From the NCBI GenBank assembly GCA_963786675.1, contig CAWAZY010000003.1:806001-870000 (forward strand): DNA of 64,000 nt, written 5' to 3'. The notes under the pieces were generated by a model that did no database searches, had not been told where the DNA came from, and worked only from the letters and a program-made list of their open reading frames with translations. The number at the start of each line of letters is the position of its first letter. The first letter of the stretch is position 1. The translations under genes were made by a program, and so were the position numbers. Source of the stretch: JAGVSR01 sp963786675. Its GTDB lineage: Bacteria; Pseudomonadota; Alphaproteobacteria; Rhizobiales; Hyphomicrobiaceae. Positions 24,881 through 33,838 of the stretch are shown here, piece by piece.

Positions 24881-26158
24881 GTGAGCAAACGCAGTGGATT
24901 GAGTGCGGACAACCGGGTGAGCGTCGTTGTCGGGGGCGGGCCTGCTGGTTTGGCAGCCGCGCTCGCCTTGGCCTTGTCAGGTCAGCCCACGCGGTTGGCG
25001 GCGGCACCCCACCGGCCCGGTGGTCATGATCGCGACCGGCGCACGGCCGCCTTGTTCGCGGGATCCATCGAGTTCCTCAAAAATCTCGGTGTTTGGGACC
25101 ACTGCGCGGGCCCCAGTGCGCCGCTGACCGGCATCCGCTTGGTCGATGACACCGGCGGACTTTTCAAGGCGCCGGAAGTCCTCTTCAAGGCATCAGAAGC
25201 GGGCTTGGAAGCGTTTGGCTATAACGTGCCCAATGATGTCCTTCTGGATGCCCTCCAGCAGCGGGTCCACGACACGCCGGCACTTGTCCAAATTCCAACC
25301 CGGGGCGTCGCGTCGGTGACAGTTGGGCCGGACGATGTCGTGCTGACACTCCATGAGGGGGAAGCGCTGCGCTGCGCGCTCGCAGTGGCCGCGGATGGAC
25401 GCAGCTCCATCACCCGCAGCGCCGCCGGGATCACCACCAACGCTTGGACCTACCCCCAAAGTGCGCTCGTCACGTGGTTCACGCATCAGCGCGATCACGA
25501 GGGAATCTCAACCGAATTCCACCGCCGGACCGGACCATTCACGACCGTCCCGATGCCGGGAAAATGCTCGTCCCTGGTCTGGGTCGAAGAGCCCAAGGAG
25601 GCTGAGCGCCTGGGCCGTCTCGACGAACGCGATTTGCGCGCCGCCATCGAGAAGCGGCTGCAGGGGCTCTTGGGTTCGGTCGGTGACATTGGACCACGAG
25701 CCGCGTTCCCATTGAGCGGCTTGACGCCGGAAGTGGCCGGGCGCAACCGCGTCGCGCTGGTTGGGGAATCGGGTCACGTCATCCCGCCTATCGGCGCACA
25801 AGGTCTGAACCTCGGCCTACGCGATGCCGCCACCCTGGCGGACTGTGTCGCCGAAGCGATGGAACGAGGCAATGATCCAGGCGCGCCGCAGGTCTTGAGC
25901 ACGTACAGCGCGCTCCGCGAGCCAGATGTGCGGGGCCGTATCAACACGGTGGACATTCTCAATCGCACGCTCATTTCACCGCATGTTCCGGTGCAGATGC
26001 TGCGCGGACTTGGGTTGCATATCCTGAATGCCTTTGGTCCCCTGCGGCGCTCCGTGATGCGCGAAGGGGTCCAGCCCAGCGCCCACCTGCCCCGCCTCAT
26101 GCGCCCCGTCGGCGGCAAGCGTCCATCGGAGTTTTCGGGTGGCGCCGGCGCGGCTTGA
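24881..26158 (+). CDS. UbiH/UbiF/COQ6-type FAD monooxygenase
   Basis: A 425-residue flavin hydroxylase. It has the FAD-binding motif VVVGGGPAGLAAAL at residues 13-26, the ADGRSS region near the middle (DG motif) and the second FAD motif in ALVGESGHVIPPIGAQGLNLGLRDA. That pattern belongs to the ubiquinone ring hydroxylases (UbiH, UbiF, VisC), so a role in ubiquinone synthesis is likely, though the exact ring position is not set by sequence. The start is a GTG at 24881 with a strong GGGGGAAGG site. The frame is open to 24662, but that part has no similarity. The gene is divergent from the porin. Confidence 0.88.
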   Translation: MSKRSGLSADNRVSVVVGGGPAGLAAALALALSGQPTRLAAAPHRPGGHDRDRRTAALFAGSIEFLKNLGVWDHCAGPSAPLTGIRLVDDTGGLFKAPEVLFKASEAGLEAFGYNVPNDVLLDALQQRVHDTPALVQIPTRGVASVTVGPDDVVLTLHEGEALRCALAVAADGRSSITRSAAGITTNAWTYPQSALVTWFTHQRDHEGISTEFHRRTGPFTTVPMPGKCSSLVWVEEPKEAERLGRLDERDLRAAIEKRLQGLLGSVGDIGPRAAFPLSGLTPEVAGRNRVALVGESGHVIPPIGAQGLNLGLRDAATLADCVAEAMERGNDPGAPQVLSTYSALREPDVRGRINTVDILNRTLISPHVPVQMLRGLGLHILNAFGPLRRSVMREGVQPSAHLPRLMRPVGGKRPSEFSGGAGAA

Positions 26159-26272
26159 CGTTGCGGGTCGCGCTTGCCATGACAGCCCGCGCCCAGACTG
26201 CCCCCGTCCGGACTACTCAAGCCTGGACAATCCGCGCCTGACGCCTCATGGGAGCGACAGCCCACCCTGCCG

Positions 26273-27193
26273 ATGACCACCGAAATCTCTCTCTTGCGAG
26301 ACCTTCAGTTCCGCGCCGAGTACGTTCTCTTGAGAGCGATTACGGCGCCGATCCGCATGATGCCTCTCGAAACAGCCGCCCGGTTTTCCGCGCGCTGGTG
26401 GCGGCGGCTCGCCCCGCGGGTAAGCCCGAAGCGACATGCGCGGGCTCTGGAAAATCTGAGCATCGCATTTCCCGAAAAAACAGCGGCCGAGCGGGAAGCC
26501 ATCTGCCTTGCCCATTGGGAGAACCTGGGCCGCGTCATGGCCGAAACCATCCAGATCGACCGCTTGATCGCCGATCCCAGCCGCATCGCCATCACGCCCG
26601 AACGCCTCTTCAATCGCTACCGCGACAAGCTCGGCCCCGCCATCGGGTGCTCCCTGCACATGGGCAACTGGGAACTCGCCATCTGGCCCTTCGTGGTCGC
26701 CAACGCCAACCCGGCCGCCGTTTACCGCTCCGTCAACAATCCCTATGTCGATCGCTACCTGCGCCACCTCAGGCGCGACCTTTATCCCGGCGGGCTATTC
26801 GGGCGCGGCAAGGTCGAGGGCGATCACGGCGACAACCAGCGCACGGCCCGCGTGCTGACCGATTTCGTTCGCCAGGGTGGCCGGCTCGGCATCGTCTGCG
26901 ACCTGTATGACCGCACCGGCGTGGAGGTACCGTTTTTCGGCGCGCCCGCACGGACGCAAGCCATCGGTGCGATGATCGCGCGGCGGCTCGGCACGCGCAT
27001 GTGGATGTCCTGTTGCCGGCGCGTGGGCACCGACAGCCGCTTCACGGTTGAGTTGAAGGAACTGCGCGTACCTCGCACGGCCAACCAATCCGAGGACATC
27101 CGCTGGATCATGACCGAGATGCAGCGCCAGTTCGAAACCTGGGTGCGTGAAACGCCGGAGCAATGGATGTGGTCAAACCGGCGCTGGAACTGA
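26273..27193 (+). CDS. Lauroyl/lipid A-type acyltransferase (LpxL/HtrB family)
   Basis: A 306-residue late acyltransferase that adds secondary acyl chains to lipid A at the inner membrane. The catalytic HX4E-like motif is HMGNWE in GCSLHMGNWELAI. The rest of the family pattern is visible: VYRSVNNPYVDR, LRRDLYPG, GRLGIVCDLYDR and VEVPFFGAPA. A short N-terminal amphipathic/hydrophobic helix is consistent with membrane association. Length is normal. It starts 114 bases after the FAD monooxygenase gene and is convergent with the NagZ-like gene. Confidence 0.9.
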   Translation: MTTEISLLRDLQFRAEYVLLRAITAPIRMMPLETAARFSARWWRRLAPRVSPKRHARALENLSIAFPEKTAAEREAICLAHWENLGRVMAETIQIDRLIADPSRIAITPERLFNRYRDKLGPAIGCSLHMGNWELAIWPFVVANANPAAVYRSVNNPYVDRYLRHLRRDLYPGGLFGRGKVEGDHGDNQRTARVLTDFVRQGGRLGIVCDLYDRTGVEVPFFGAPARTQAIGAMIARRLGTRMWMSCCRRVGTDSRFTVELKELRVPRTANQSEDIRWIMTEMQRQFETWVRETPEQWMWSNRRWN

Positions 27194-27214
27194 TCGCACG
27201 CGGCCTATACGTGC

Positions 27215-28561
27215 CTACGGAACGGGCGCGGCGACAGCCTCACCCGAAATTTCGCCGAAAGTTGTTTCCGACAGCCGCTTGGTACTTTCGGCACGAATGC
27301 CCGCGTCGATCTCGCCCTTCGCATCGGCCTCCAGCAAAGCCGTCATGACAGCGTTGAGGTGTTTGTCGCTGAACGAGACCAGCACAAGGTCCGCGCCGGC
27401 GTTGAGCGACTTGACCGCTGCTGGCCCGACGCCTTCCGGACTGCGAGTCACCGCGCCCATCGAGAAATCGTCGGTAATGACGAGGCCATTATGGCGCCAT
27501 TCGCCGCGCAACAGCCCACGGATCACAGGCTCTGAAAACGATGCCGGATGCTCCTTATCGAGGTCCCTGATCCGCACATGCGCCAGCATCGTCACAACAT
27601 GCGGGCGATCCATCAACTGACGGAAGGGAACGAAATCGGCACCGTTCAGCTCGAGGATCGGGGTCGCGATGTCGCCGGTCTTACGGTGGGTATCGAGCGT
27701 CACCCGGCCAAGGCCTGGAAAATGTTTCAGCGTGCAGCGGATCCCGGATTCGGCGAGCGCATCGCAGTACCAGCCGGCCACATCGGCAACCAATTTGGGA
27801 TCGTCAGACAAGGCCCGGTCACGCAGGCGCGTCTCGCCATCGCTGCGGCGTTTGGGGTCGATGCGCAAATCGACGACCGGCGCAAAGTTGAGGTTGACGC
27901 CGATACGCGCCAGTTCCGCGGCCTGAAGGCGCGCATAAGCCTTCACCGCCTCTTTCAGGTCGCCATCCTTGGGCAATTTGGAAATGACCTTGGCCAAGCC
28001 CTGCTGGCGTTGAAGCGGCGGCGACAGGCGCGAGACCGCGCCACCTTCCTGATCGGCGGCCACAATAAGCGCGGGCAAACCCTGCGCGGCGCGGATCGCC
28101 TGCAGGGCATCGATCTCGGCCCTCACGTCGGCGGCCTTGCGGCGGCGCACATTGTGGTCGGTGATGAAAATGCCGGCGATCGCCTTCTTTTCGACGAGGG
28201 CCCGCACCGAACCGATGGCGTGGTAGCCGATCACGATATGCCGGCCGATCCGCTCCAGGGCGGCCGGGTCGGCAGCCAGGACGTCCTTGCGCGTGAGAAC
28301 TTTTAGCGCCGCAGCCGCCTCCGCTGGACGTGCTGGAGCTGGCCGTGTAGCCGCCCGGCGCTTGGACTTGCGTGCCTTTGCCCGGCCCTGGTCGCGCGCG
28401 GCGACCTGTTGCCAGATCGACAGCGGTTCCGCGGTGGCCATCCGGCCCTCCAGCGCGACACCGCCGGCAACGATGCCGAGCACCGTCAGCGCCCAACCCA
28501 TACCCCGGCGCGACCGGCGAAATACCAGTCGATCGCTGAGGACGTGAAGCTTGACGGTCAC
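27215..28561 (-). CDS. Glycoside hydrolase family 3, NagZ-like, with membrane anchor
   Basis: A 448-residue GH3 beta-N-acetylhexosaminidase-like enzyme. It has AADQEGGAVSRL, LNFAPVVDLR, KHFPGLGRVTLDTH with the histidine of the catalytic dyad, and the nucleophile region VITDDFSMGAV. It therefore resembles NagZ, which removes GlcNAc from muropeptides. Unlike the cytoplasmic NagZ of most Gram-negative bacteria, it begins with a basic stretch and a hydrophobic segment (GWALTVLGIVAGGVALEG, residues 22-39). An Ala/Pro/Lys-rich linker then leads to the enzyme domain. It is probably exported or anchored in the membrane; a role in cell-wall turnover in the periplasm is an inference. Confidence 0.85.
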   Translation of the reverse strand: MTVKLHVLSDRLVFRRSRRGMGWALTVLGIVAGGVALEGRMATAEPLSIWQQVAARDQGRAKARKSKRRAATRPAPARPAEAAAALKVLTRKDVLAADPAALERIGRHIVIGYHAIGSVRALVEKKAIAGIFITDHNVRRRKAADVRAEIDALQAIRAAQGLPALIVAADQEGGAVSRLSPPLQRQQGLAKVISKLPKDGDLKEAVKAYARLQAAELARIGVNLNFAPVVDLRIDPKRRSDGETRLRDRALSDDPKLVADVAGWYCDALAESGIRCTLKHFPGLGRVTLDTHRKTGDIATPILELNGADFVPFRQLMDRPHVVTMLAHVRIRDLDKEHPASFSEPVIRGLLRGEWRHNGLVITDDFSMGAVTRSPEGVGPAAVKSLNAGADLVLVSFSDKHLNAVMTALLEADAKGEIDAGIRAESTKRLSETTFGEISGEAVAAPVP

Positions 28562-28745
28562 AGAGACCTCCGCAGGCGGACGTTTTCGCCCCGCAGACTT
28601 AACCGACTCGCAGCCTAGCTATGCTTCGAAAATGCCAAACGCCATGCTGGATCGATCTGAATCATGATCAGGGCGCCACATTGACAGCGAGGCAGGCACC
28701 CGTAAGGTGCGCCGCGATATCCCCCGAAGAGAGGTCTTTCTGCCC

Positions 28746-29798
28746 ATGAGCGTCACGCGCACGCCCGCCAAACATTTTGCCCCGCTCGCCATCGGCGCGC
28801 CGGAACCCTACCGGGCCCTGCCCGTGCGGCTGGAGCGCATGATCCATTTCATACCACCCCACAATCCCAAAATCCGCGCCAAGCTCAAGGACACCATCGG
28901 CCAGGTCGACGTGGTTCTGGGCAATCTGGAAGATGCGATCGCGGTGGGCGAAAAGGAAGCCGCCCGCGAGGGGTTCATTTCCATGGCGCAGGAGTTCGAC
29001 TTCGGCACCACGGGATTGTGGACGCGTATCAATTGCCTCAACTCGCCCTGGATGCTCGACGACGTGACGGAAATCGTCAAGAACGCCGGCAACAAGGTCG
29101 ATGTGATCATGCTGCCCAAGGTTGAAGGTCCCTGGGACATCCACTATCTCGACCAGTTGCTCGCCCAGCTCGAAGCCCGCCATGGCGTCACCCGGCCAAT
29201 TCTGATCCATGCCATTCTTGAAACGGCCGAAGGCGTGAAGAACGTCGAAGCCATCGCCGCATCATCGCCGCGCATGCACGGCATGAGCCTCGGTCCGGCG
29301 GATCTGGCCGCGTCACGCGGCATGAAGACGACGCGCGTCGGCGGTGGCCACCCCGACTATGGCGTGCTCGCCGATCCGACCACCGACGGCAGCCCGCGCG
29401 CGCACTATCAGCAGGATCTGTGGCATTACACCGTCGGCAAGATGGTCGATGCCTGCCTCGCCTACGGCTTGAAGCCGTTCTACGGACCCTTCGGCGATTT
29501 CGCCGATAGCGCGGCCTGCGAAGCCCAGTTCCGCAATGCCTTCTTGCAGGGCTGCCTGGGTGCCTGGTCGCTGCATCCCTCGCAGATCGAGATCGCCAAG
29601 CGGGTGTTCTCGCCAGACGTGAAGGAGGTGCAGTTCGCCAAGCGCATTCTGGACGCGATGCCCGATGGAACCGGCGCTGTGATGATCGACGGGAAAATGC
29701 AGGACGACGCGACGTGGAAGCAGGCCAAGGTCATCGTTGACTTAGCGCGTATTGTCGCCTCCAAGGATGCCGAGCGCGCTCAGGCCTATGGCTTGTAA
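28746..29798 (+). CDS. HpcH/HpaI-family CoA ester lyase (malyl-CoA lyase-like)
   Basis: A 350-residue protein of the CoA ester lyase (citrate lyase beta-like) family. Recognisable blocks are IMLPKVEGPWDI, ILIHAILETAEGV with the metal-binding Glu, MSLGPADLAASRG with the second metal ligand (Asp), FYGPFGDFAD and LGAWSLHPSQIEIA. These are typical of malyl-CoA or methylmalyl-CoA lyases. The first metal-site segment, usually LDLEDAV, reads LGNLEDAI here. It could split malyl-CoA to glyoxylate and acetyl-CoA, but the substrate is not proven. ATG 28746 is chosen over ATG 28707. The stop overlaps the next gene by one base. Confidence 0.85.
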   Translation: MSVTRTPAKHFAPLAIGAPEPYRALPVRLERMIHFIPPHNPKIRAKLKDTIGQVDVVLGNLEDAIAVGEKEAAREGFISMAQEFDFGTTGLWTRINCLNSPWMLDDVTEIVKNAGNKVDVIMLPKVEGPWDIHYLDQLLAQLEARHGVTRPILIHAILETAEGVKNVEAIAASSPRMHGMSLGPADLAASRGMKTTRVGGGHPDYGVLADPTTDGSPRAHYQQDLWHYTVGKMVDACLAYGLKPFYGPFGDFADSAACEAQFRNAFLQGCLGAWSLHPSQIEIAKRVFSPDVKEVQFAKRILDAMPDGTGAVMIDGKMQDDATWKQAKVIVDLARIVASKDAERAQAYGL

Positions 29799-30616
29799 TG
29801 GGCAGCCGGAAACGCGGTGTGAACGATAAGCGGCAGGGCGGCTTGACATCCAGCCGTACCATGGAGCGTACTTCGGGAATGAGTAATAAGCGTAAGCCTG
29901 CGAAGAGCCCTTCCGTCAAAGGCGCCAAGGGTGTGAAGGCCGGAGGCGTCCGCAAGGCCGCCGCTGCAGCACCTGTGCGGACCAAGAAGGTGGTGCCAGC
30001 CAAGGCCACTGCCGTGTCGCTGCCGAAGTCCGCGCAGGCCAAACGCCCAGTTAAGGTTCGCGGGGCCGCGAAAGCCGCACCAGCGAAGGCTGGACCCCCT
30101 ACTGGCAAAATTGCGGCCGCCAAAGTGCGCCGGACACGGACCCGCGGAGCTACGCCCGCCGACCGTACCGGCGCCGTCTCGCCCACGCGTGGATTAGAAA
30201 CAAAAATTCCGGTGAGCGGCGCACCCCGGCGCAAAGCGCGGCCACGTCTCATCAAGGCCGTTCAGGCGCGGGGACTTGGGTCATCGCACTTGCGCCGCGC
30301 CCGCTTCGCGGTCGGCGACGTGGTGCGCCATAAGTATTACCCCTTTAGGGGCGTCATTTTCGACATCGATCCGATCTTCACCAACACCGAGGACTGGTGG
30401 CTGTCCATTCCGGAAAAGATGCGGCCGCGCAAGGATCAGCCGTTTTACCATCTGCTCGCCGAGAACGCCGAGACGGAATACATCGCGTATGTCTCCGAGC
30501 AGAACCTGGTGGCCGATACGAGCGGTGTGCCGGTGCGCCATCCGCAGGTGTCGGAGTATTTCACCGAGGAAGAGAACGGCCGCTACCGTCCCGTCTTTAT
30601 GACCATGCTGAACTGA
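29798..30616 (+). CDS. Histone H1-like tail fused to HspQ domain
   Basis: A 272-residue protein with two parts. Residues about 1-160 are highly basic and Ala/Pro/Lys-rich, with repeats of the AAKAAPAKA type as in histone H1-like proteins. Residues about 165-272 form an HspQ/YccV-like domain: RFAVGDVVRHKYYPFRGVIFDIDP, DQPFYHLLAE and YVSEQNL. HspQ binds hemimethylated DNA in E. coli (as YccV) or modulates protease Lon. The upstream tail is not standard for HspQ (about 105 residues). Alternative starts at 29861 and 29879 would still leave most of the tail. The ATG overlaps the previous stop by one base, suggesting co-translation. Confidence 0.85.
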   Translation: MGSRKRGVNDKRQGGLTSSRTMERTSGMSNKRKPAKSPSVKGAKGVKAGGVRKAAAAAPVRTKKVVPAKATAVSLPKSAQAKRPVKVRGAAKAAPAKAGPPTGKIAAAKVRRTRTRGATPADRTGAVSPTRGLETKIPVSGAPRRKARPRLIKAVQARGLGSSHLRRARFAVGDVVRHKYYPFRGVIFDIDPIFTNTEDWWLSIPEKMRPRKDQPFYHLLAENAETEYIAYVSEQNLVADTSGVPVRHPQVSEYFTEEENGRYRPVFMTMLN

Positions 30617-30666
30617 AGCGGACCGGGCGCCGCTGGCGGGTCTCTCCATACGAGATTGAATAAAAA

Positions 30667-30695
30667 AGGCCGCCTGGATGAACTCCAGGCGGCCT
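30667..30695. terminator. Bidirectional intrinsic terminator
   Basis: A perfect 12-bp stem (AGGCCGCCTGGA, 5-base loop, TCCAGGCGGCCT) with CTTTG on the + side and AAAAAA before it, giving a T-run on the minus strand. It lies between the convergent HspQ-fusion and IalB genes and can end both transcripts. Confidence 0.9.
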
Positions 30696-30734
30696 CTTTG
30701 CATTTCGCTCTTCCCAGTTGGACCGGTCTGAACG

Positions 30735-31568
30735 TTACTTCTTTTCCGCGGCCGCGCCTGCCTTGGCCGGATCCGTCGTGGTCGGCGGAGCGCCCGGCGC
30801 GTCCTGCGGCAGCTTGCTCAGCTGCTCGGCCTTGAACTTCTCCAGCGCGGTCTTCTGACGCTCACGGATCTGCGCCATCAGCTGGCCGCGGGCCTTCTTG
30901 TACTCGGCGTTGTCGACGGGCTTGCCGGCGAACGCATCGGTGAAGCCATCCAGCGGGACCGGGAAGCCGATCGGCTGAGCCGCGGCGTTCATGGCGACGA
31001 TCATCAGGCCGCCACCCGCCTTCATCTGGTCGATAATCGCCGCATCAGCTGCGATTTCGGCTGTGCAGCCCGAGGGGTGGCACAACGAGTACTTGAGATC
31101 GACCGGCTTCAGTTCCTTGTCGTCGACCTTCTCGTTCTTGGCGACCTTGGCCCACTGGTCTTTCGTGTAGACCGCGGCGCGAATGCCCGGCGGCAGCGCC
31201 ATGCCGAGCGGCACCATGATCATCAGGTGCTTGTCGTCCTTGCCTTCAACTTCGCGGATCGCAGCCGAGACCAGCACCATCCCAGAGTTGCCGTCGAGGC
31301 GCTCGTGGTGGGTCAGGCAGATATTCTTCTCTTCCTTGACCTCTTTGCCGTCCTCGCCCTTCTTCACCAGAGGGGTCGTTTCGCAAAGCTTAACCCAGGC
31401 GCTCTTGTTGGCGGCGGCCTTAGCATCCGCCGGCTTCGCGGCAGGAGCTTTCTCGGCAGGCGCGGCATCCTGAGCCGATACAGACGTACCCGTGAGCGCC
31501 AGTCCCAGCGCGAGACCGGCGACGAGCGCGCCTGTCGTGCTGCGACCAAACATACCAGCGTGTGCCAT
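30735..31568 (-). CDS. Invasion-associated locus B (IalB) family protein
   Basis: A 277-residue exported protein with a signal peptide (MAHAGMFGRSTTGALVAGLA, cleavage after VSAQ near residue 33). An Ala/Pro/Lys-rich linker is followed by the IalB domain with paired cysteines (VKLCETTP, KNICLTHHE, YSLCHPSGC), and a charged C-terminal tail ends the protein. The family is common in Rhizobiales, named after Bartonella invasion protein B, but in most free-living species it is a periplasmic or outer-membrane protein of unknown role. A leader of at least 60 bases before the ATG folds into two short hairpins. The gene is divergent from the peptide-binding protein gene. Confidence 0.85.
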   Translation of the reverse strand: MAHAGMFGRSTTGALVAGLALGLALTGTSVSAQDAAPAEKAPAAKPADAKAAANKSAWVKLCETTPLVKKGEDGKEVKEEKNICLTHHERLDGNSGMVLVSAAIREVEGKDDKHLMIMVPLGMALPPGIRAAVYTKDQWAKVAKNEKVDDKELKPVDLKYSLCHPSGCTAEIAADAAIIDQMKAGGGLMIVAMNAAAQPIGFPVPLDGFTDAFAGKPVDNAEYKKARGQLMAQIRERQKTALEKFKAEQLSKLPQDAPGAPPTTTDPAKAGAAAEKK

Positions 31569-31966
31569 ATGGAATGTGACCTTTCTAACTGAGCTGAACC
31601 CATCAGCTCGACCCCTGAGCGTCGCTCCCGCCAAAGCTCCGAAGCGGAGCAGGCCTGATCTATTTGGAGCCGCAATCTATCCGGCGCTCGAAGCGCCAGC
31701 CGGGCCGCAGTAAGGCTCGGATTGCGGCAATCCCGTGGCCACCGGCACAACCGTCTGGGGCTGCCGATCCGGAACGGGCCGCGCCGTTGCAAACAGGCCA
31801 CGGAATCGGCCTGTTCGGATCGGATGCTGGCCGCTATGACAGCGCAGGCTGGCGGCGCAAGTCCGCCTCTTGCCGAGGGAAATTCGAGCCGATGGCCAAT
31901 TTGGACCATGGGCGTATGGGGCGGCCGCCGCTGGACGACGAGGCACGTTTGCAGAATTCAATCCAA
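31569..31966. promoter_or_regulatory. Divergent region between ialB-like and peptide-binding genes
   Basis: A 398-base spacer (324 bases if the downstream gene begins at 31892). Near ialB it contains two hairpins. GAGCTGA/TCAGCTC (31591-31609) has a 7-bp stem and 5-base loop; GCTCCG/CGGAGC (31636-31650) has a 6-bp stem. Both would be in the 5' leader of the ialB-like transcript. No confident promoter was found. Confidence 0.35.
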
Positions 31967-33838
31967 ATGCCGGCCCGCATCTCTCTCTGCGCCCCAAGGC
32001 GGTCGGGGCTGACGGTGCTTGGTCTGGTGCTGGCGGCCGGGTTGCTTACACTCCAAGCGAGGGCGAACGCTCAGGATGCGGCCCAGGCACCGGTCCAGGC
32101 ACCGGCCCCTTCGCCGGCCCATGCGCTGGCCATGCATGGGGCGCCGAAGTACCCCGCCGGGTTCGAGCACTTCAGCCACGTCAACCCAAAGGCTCCGAAG
32201 GGCGGGCGGATCGTGCTTGGGCAGACCGGATCGTTCGATACGCTGAACCCGCTCATCATTCGCGGTGAACCTGCCGCGGGTATCCGGGATTGGGTCTACG
32301 AGACCCTTATGGCGCGCGGTGTCGACGAGCCGTTCACGATGTACGGGCTGATCGCTAAGACCGCCGAAATGCCCGAAGATCGCCGCTCAGTGACTTTCCA
32401 TCTCGATCCGCGCGCAAGATTCTCCGACGGCCACCCCATAACGGCCGACGATGTGATCTTTTCCATGGACGTGCTGCGCGACCGCGGCCGGCCCAATCAC
32501 CGCAACTCCTACAAGAAGGTGGTCCGGACAGAACGCCTTTCGGAGCACTCCGTGCGGTTCACCTTCGATGACAGCGGTGATCGGGAAATGCCGCTTATCA
32601 TGGCGTCTATGCCGGTCCTGCCCAAGCATCTCCTGACGCCCGACACATTCGAACGCACGACGTTGCAGCCGGTCATCGGTTCGGGCCCCTACGTCATCAG
32701 CAATGTCGATCCGGGCCGCTCCATCACCTACAAGCTCGATCCGGATTACTGGGGCCGCGACCTGCCCGTGAACCGGGGCCGGTTCAATTTCGGCGAGATC
32801 CGCTACGAATATTTTCGCGATGCATCGGTGCAGTTCGAAGCGTTCAAGTCCGGTGCGCTCGACGCGCGTTCGGAAGACGATCCCAAACTCTGGGCGGGCG
32901 GCTATGACGTTCCTGCGCGCCGCGAGGGCCGCATCTTGCAGCGCGAAATTGAAACCGGGCTGCCGGCGGGCATGTCGGCGCTGGCCTTCAATATTCGCCG
33001 CCCAGTGTTTCAGGACCCACGCGTGCGCCAGGCGCTGATCCTTCTGTTCAATTTTGAATGGGTCAACAAGACGCTCTATCACGGGCTCTACAAGCGCACG
33101 GAAAGCTTCTTCGAGCGCTCGCATCTGTCCTCCGCCGGACGGCCTGCCGACGCGCGCGAGCGGGCGTTTCTGGCGCCTTATCCGGATGCGGTTCTTCCCG
33201 AGGTGATGGACGGCCAGTATCGCATGCCAGTGAGCGACGGGAGTGGCCACAACCGGCAGAACGCCCGGACCGCATTTCGCCTGCTGGAAGAGGCCGGATA
33301 CAAAATTGAAGCGGGCCGCCTCGTCAACGGCGCCACCAAGGAACCTCTGAGGTTCGAGATCCTCGCTGCCTCGACGGTGCAACAGCGTCTGATGGCAAGT
33401 TACGTTTCGGATCTGTCCAAGCTGGGGATCCGGGCCCGCATACGCATCGTCGATAGCGCGCAGTATCAGTCCCGCCTCAAGGACTACGATTACGATATGA
33501 TCCAGACCGCTTGGCCGTCGTCGCTGTCTCCCGGCAACGAACAGGTCTTCCGGTGGGACAGCCGCACGGCCGATATGCCCGGTTCGTTCAATTTCGTCGG
33601 GGTGAAAAACCCCGCGGTGGACGCCATGATCCTGCGGCTGCTCGAAGCCCATACGGATGTCGAATTTACCTCCGCCGTCCGCGCGCTGGACCGGGTTCTG
33701 CGCTCGGGCCATTACGTCATTCCGCTTTTCCATGCCTCCCGCCAGTGGGTGGCGCATTGGCGCCACGTCAAACCTCCCGATACTTTGCCGCTGTGGGGTT
33801 ACAGCCTCGACTCGTGGTGGCTGGAAGGGCAGAAGTAG
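31967..33838 (+). CDS. ABC transporter substrate-binding protein, family 5 (YejA-like)
   Basis: A periplasmic solute-binding protein of family 5, mostly oligopeptide or microcin-type binders. It has a signal peptide (MPARISLCAPRRSGLTVLGL, cleavage after ANA), then HALAMHGAPKYPAGFEHFSH and VNPKAPKGGRIV, a typical YejA-like opening. The SBP family 5 core follows: TFHLDPRARFSDGHPITADDV, GSGPYVISNVDPG and KLDPDYWGRDLP. Length is about 623 residues. The start is uncertain; an upstream ATG at 31892 has a better ribosome site but gives a very long N-region. No permease or ATPase gene is nearby, so it is an orphan or its partners are elsewhere. Confidence 0.87.
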   Translation: MPARISLCAPRRSGLTVLGLVLAAGLLTLQARANAQDAAQAPVQAPAPSPAHALAMHGAPKYPAGFEHFSHVNPKAPKGGRIVLGQTGSFDTLNPLIIRGEPAAGIRDWVYETLMARGVDEPFTMYGLIAKTAEMPEDRRSVTFHLDPRARFSDGHPITADDVIFSMDVLRDRGRPNHRNSYKKVVRTERLSEHSVRFTFDDSGDREMPLIMASMPVLPKHLLTPDTFERTTLQPVIGSGPYVISNVDPGRSITYKLDPDYWGRDLPVNRGRFNFGEIRYEYFRDASVQFEAFKSGALDARSEDDPKLWAGGYDVPARREGRILQREIETGLPAGMSALAFNIRRPVFQDPRVRQALILLFNFEWVNKTLYHGLYKRTESFFERSHLSSAGRPADARERAFLAPYPDAVLPEVMDGQYRMPVSDGSGHNRQNARTAFRLLEEAGYKIEAGRLVNGATKEPLRFEILAASTVQQRLMASYVSDLSKLGIRARIRIVDSAQYQSRLKDYDYDMIQTAWPSSLSPGNEQVFRWDSRTADMPGSFNFVGVKNPAVDAMILRLLEAHTDVEFTSAVRALDRVLRSGHYVIPLFHASRQWVAHWRHVKPPDTLPLWGYSLDSWWLEGQK

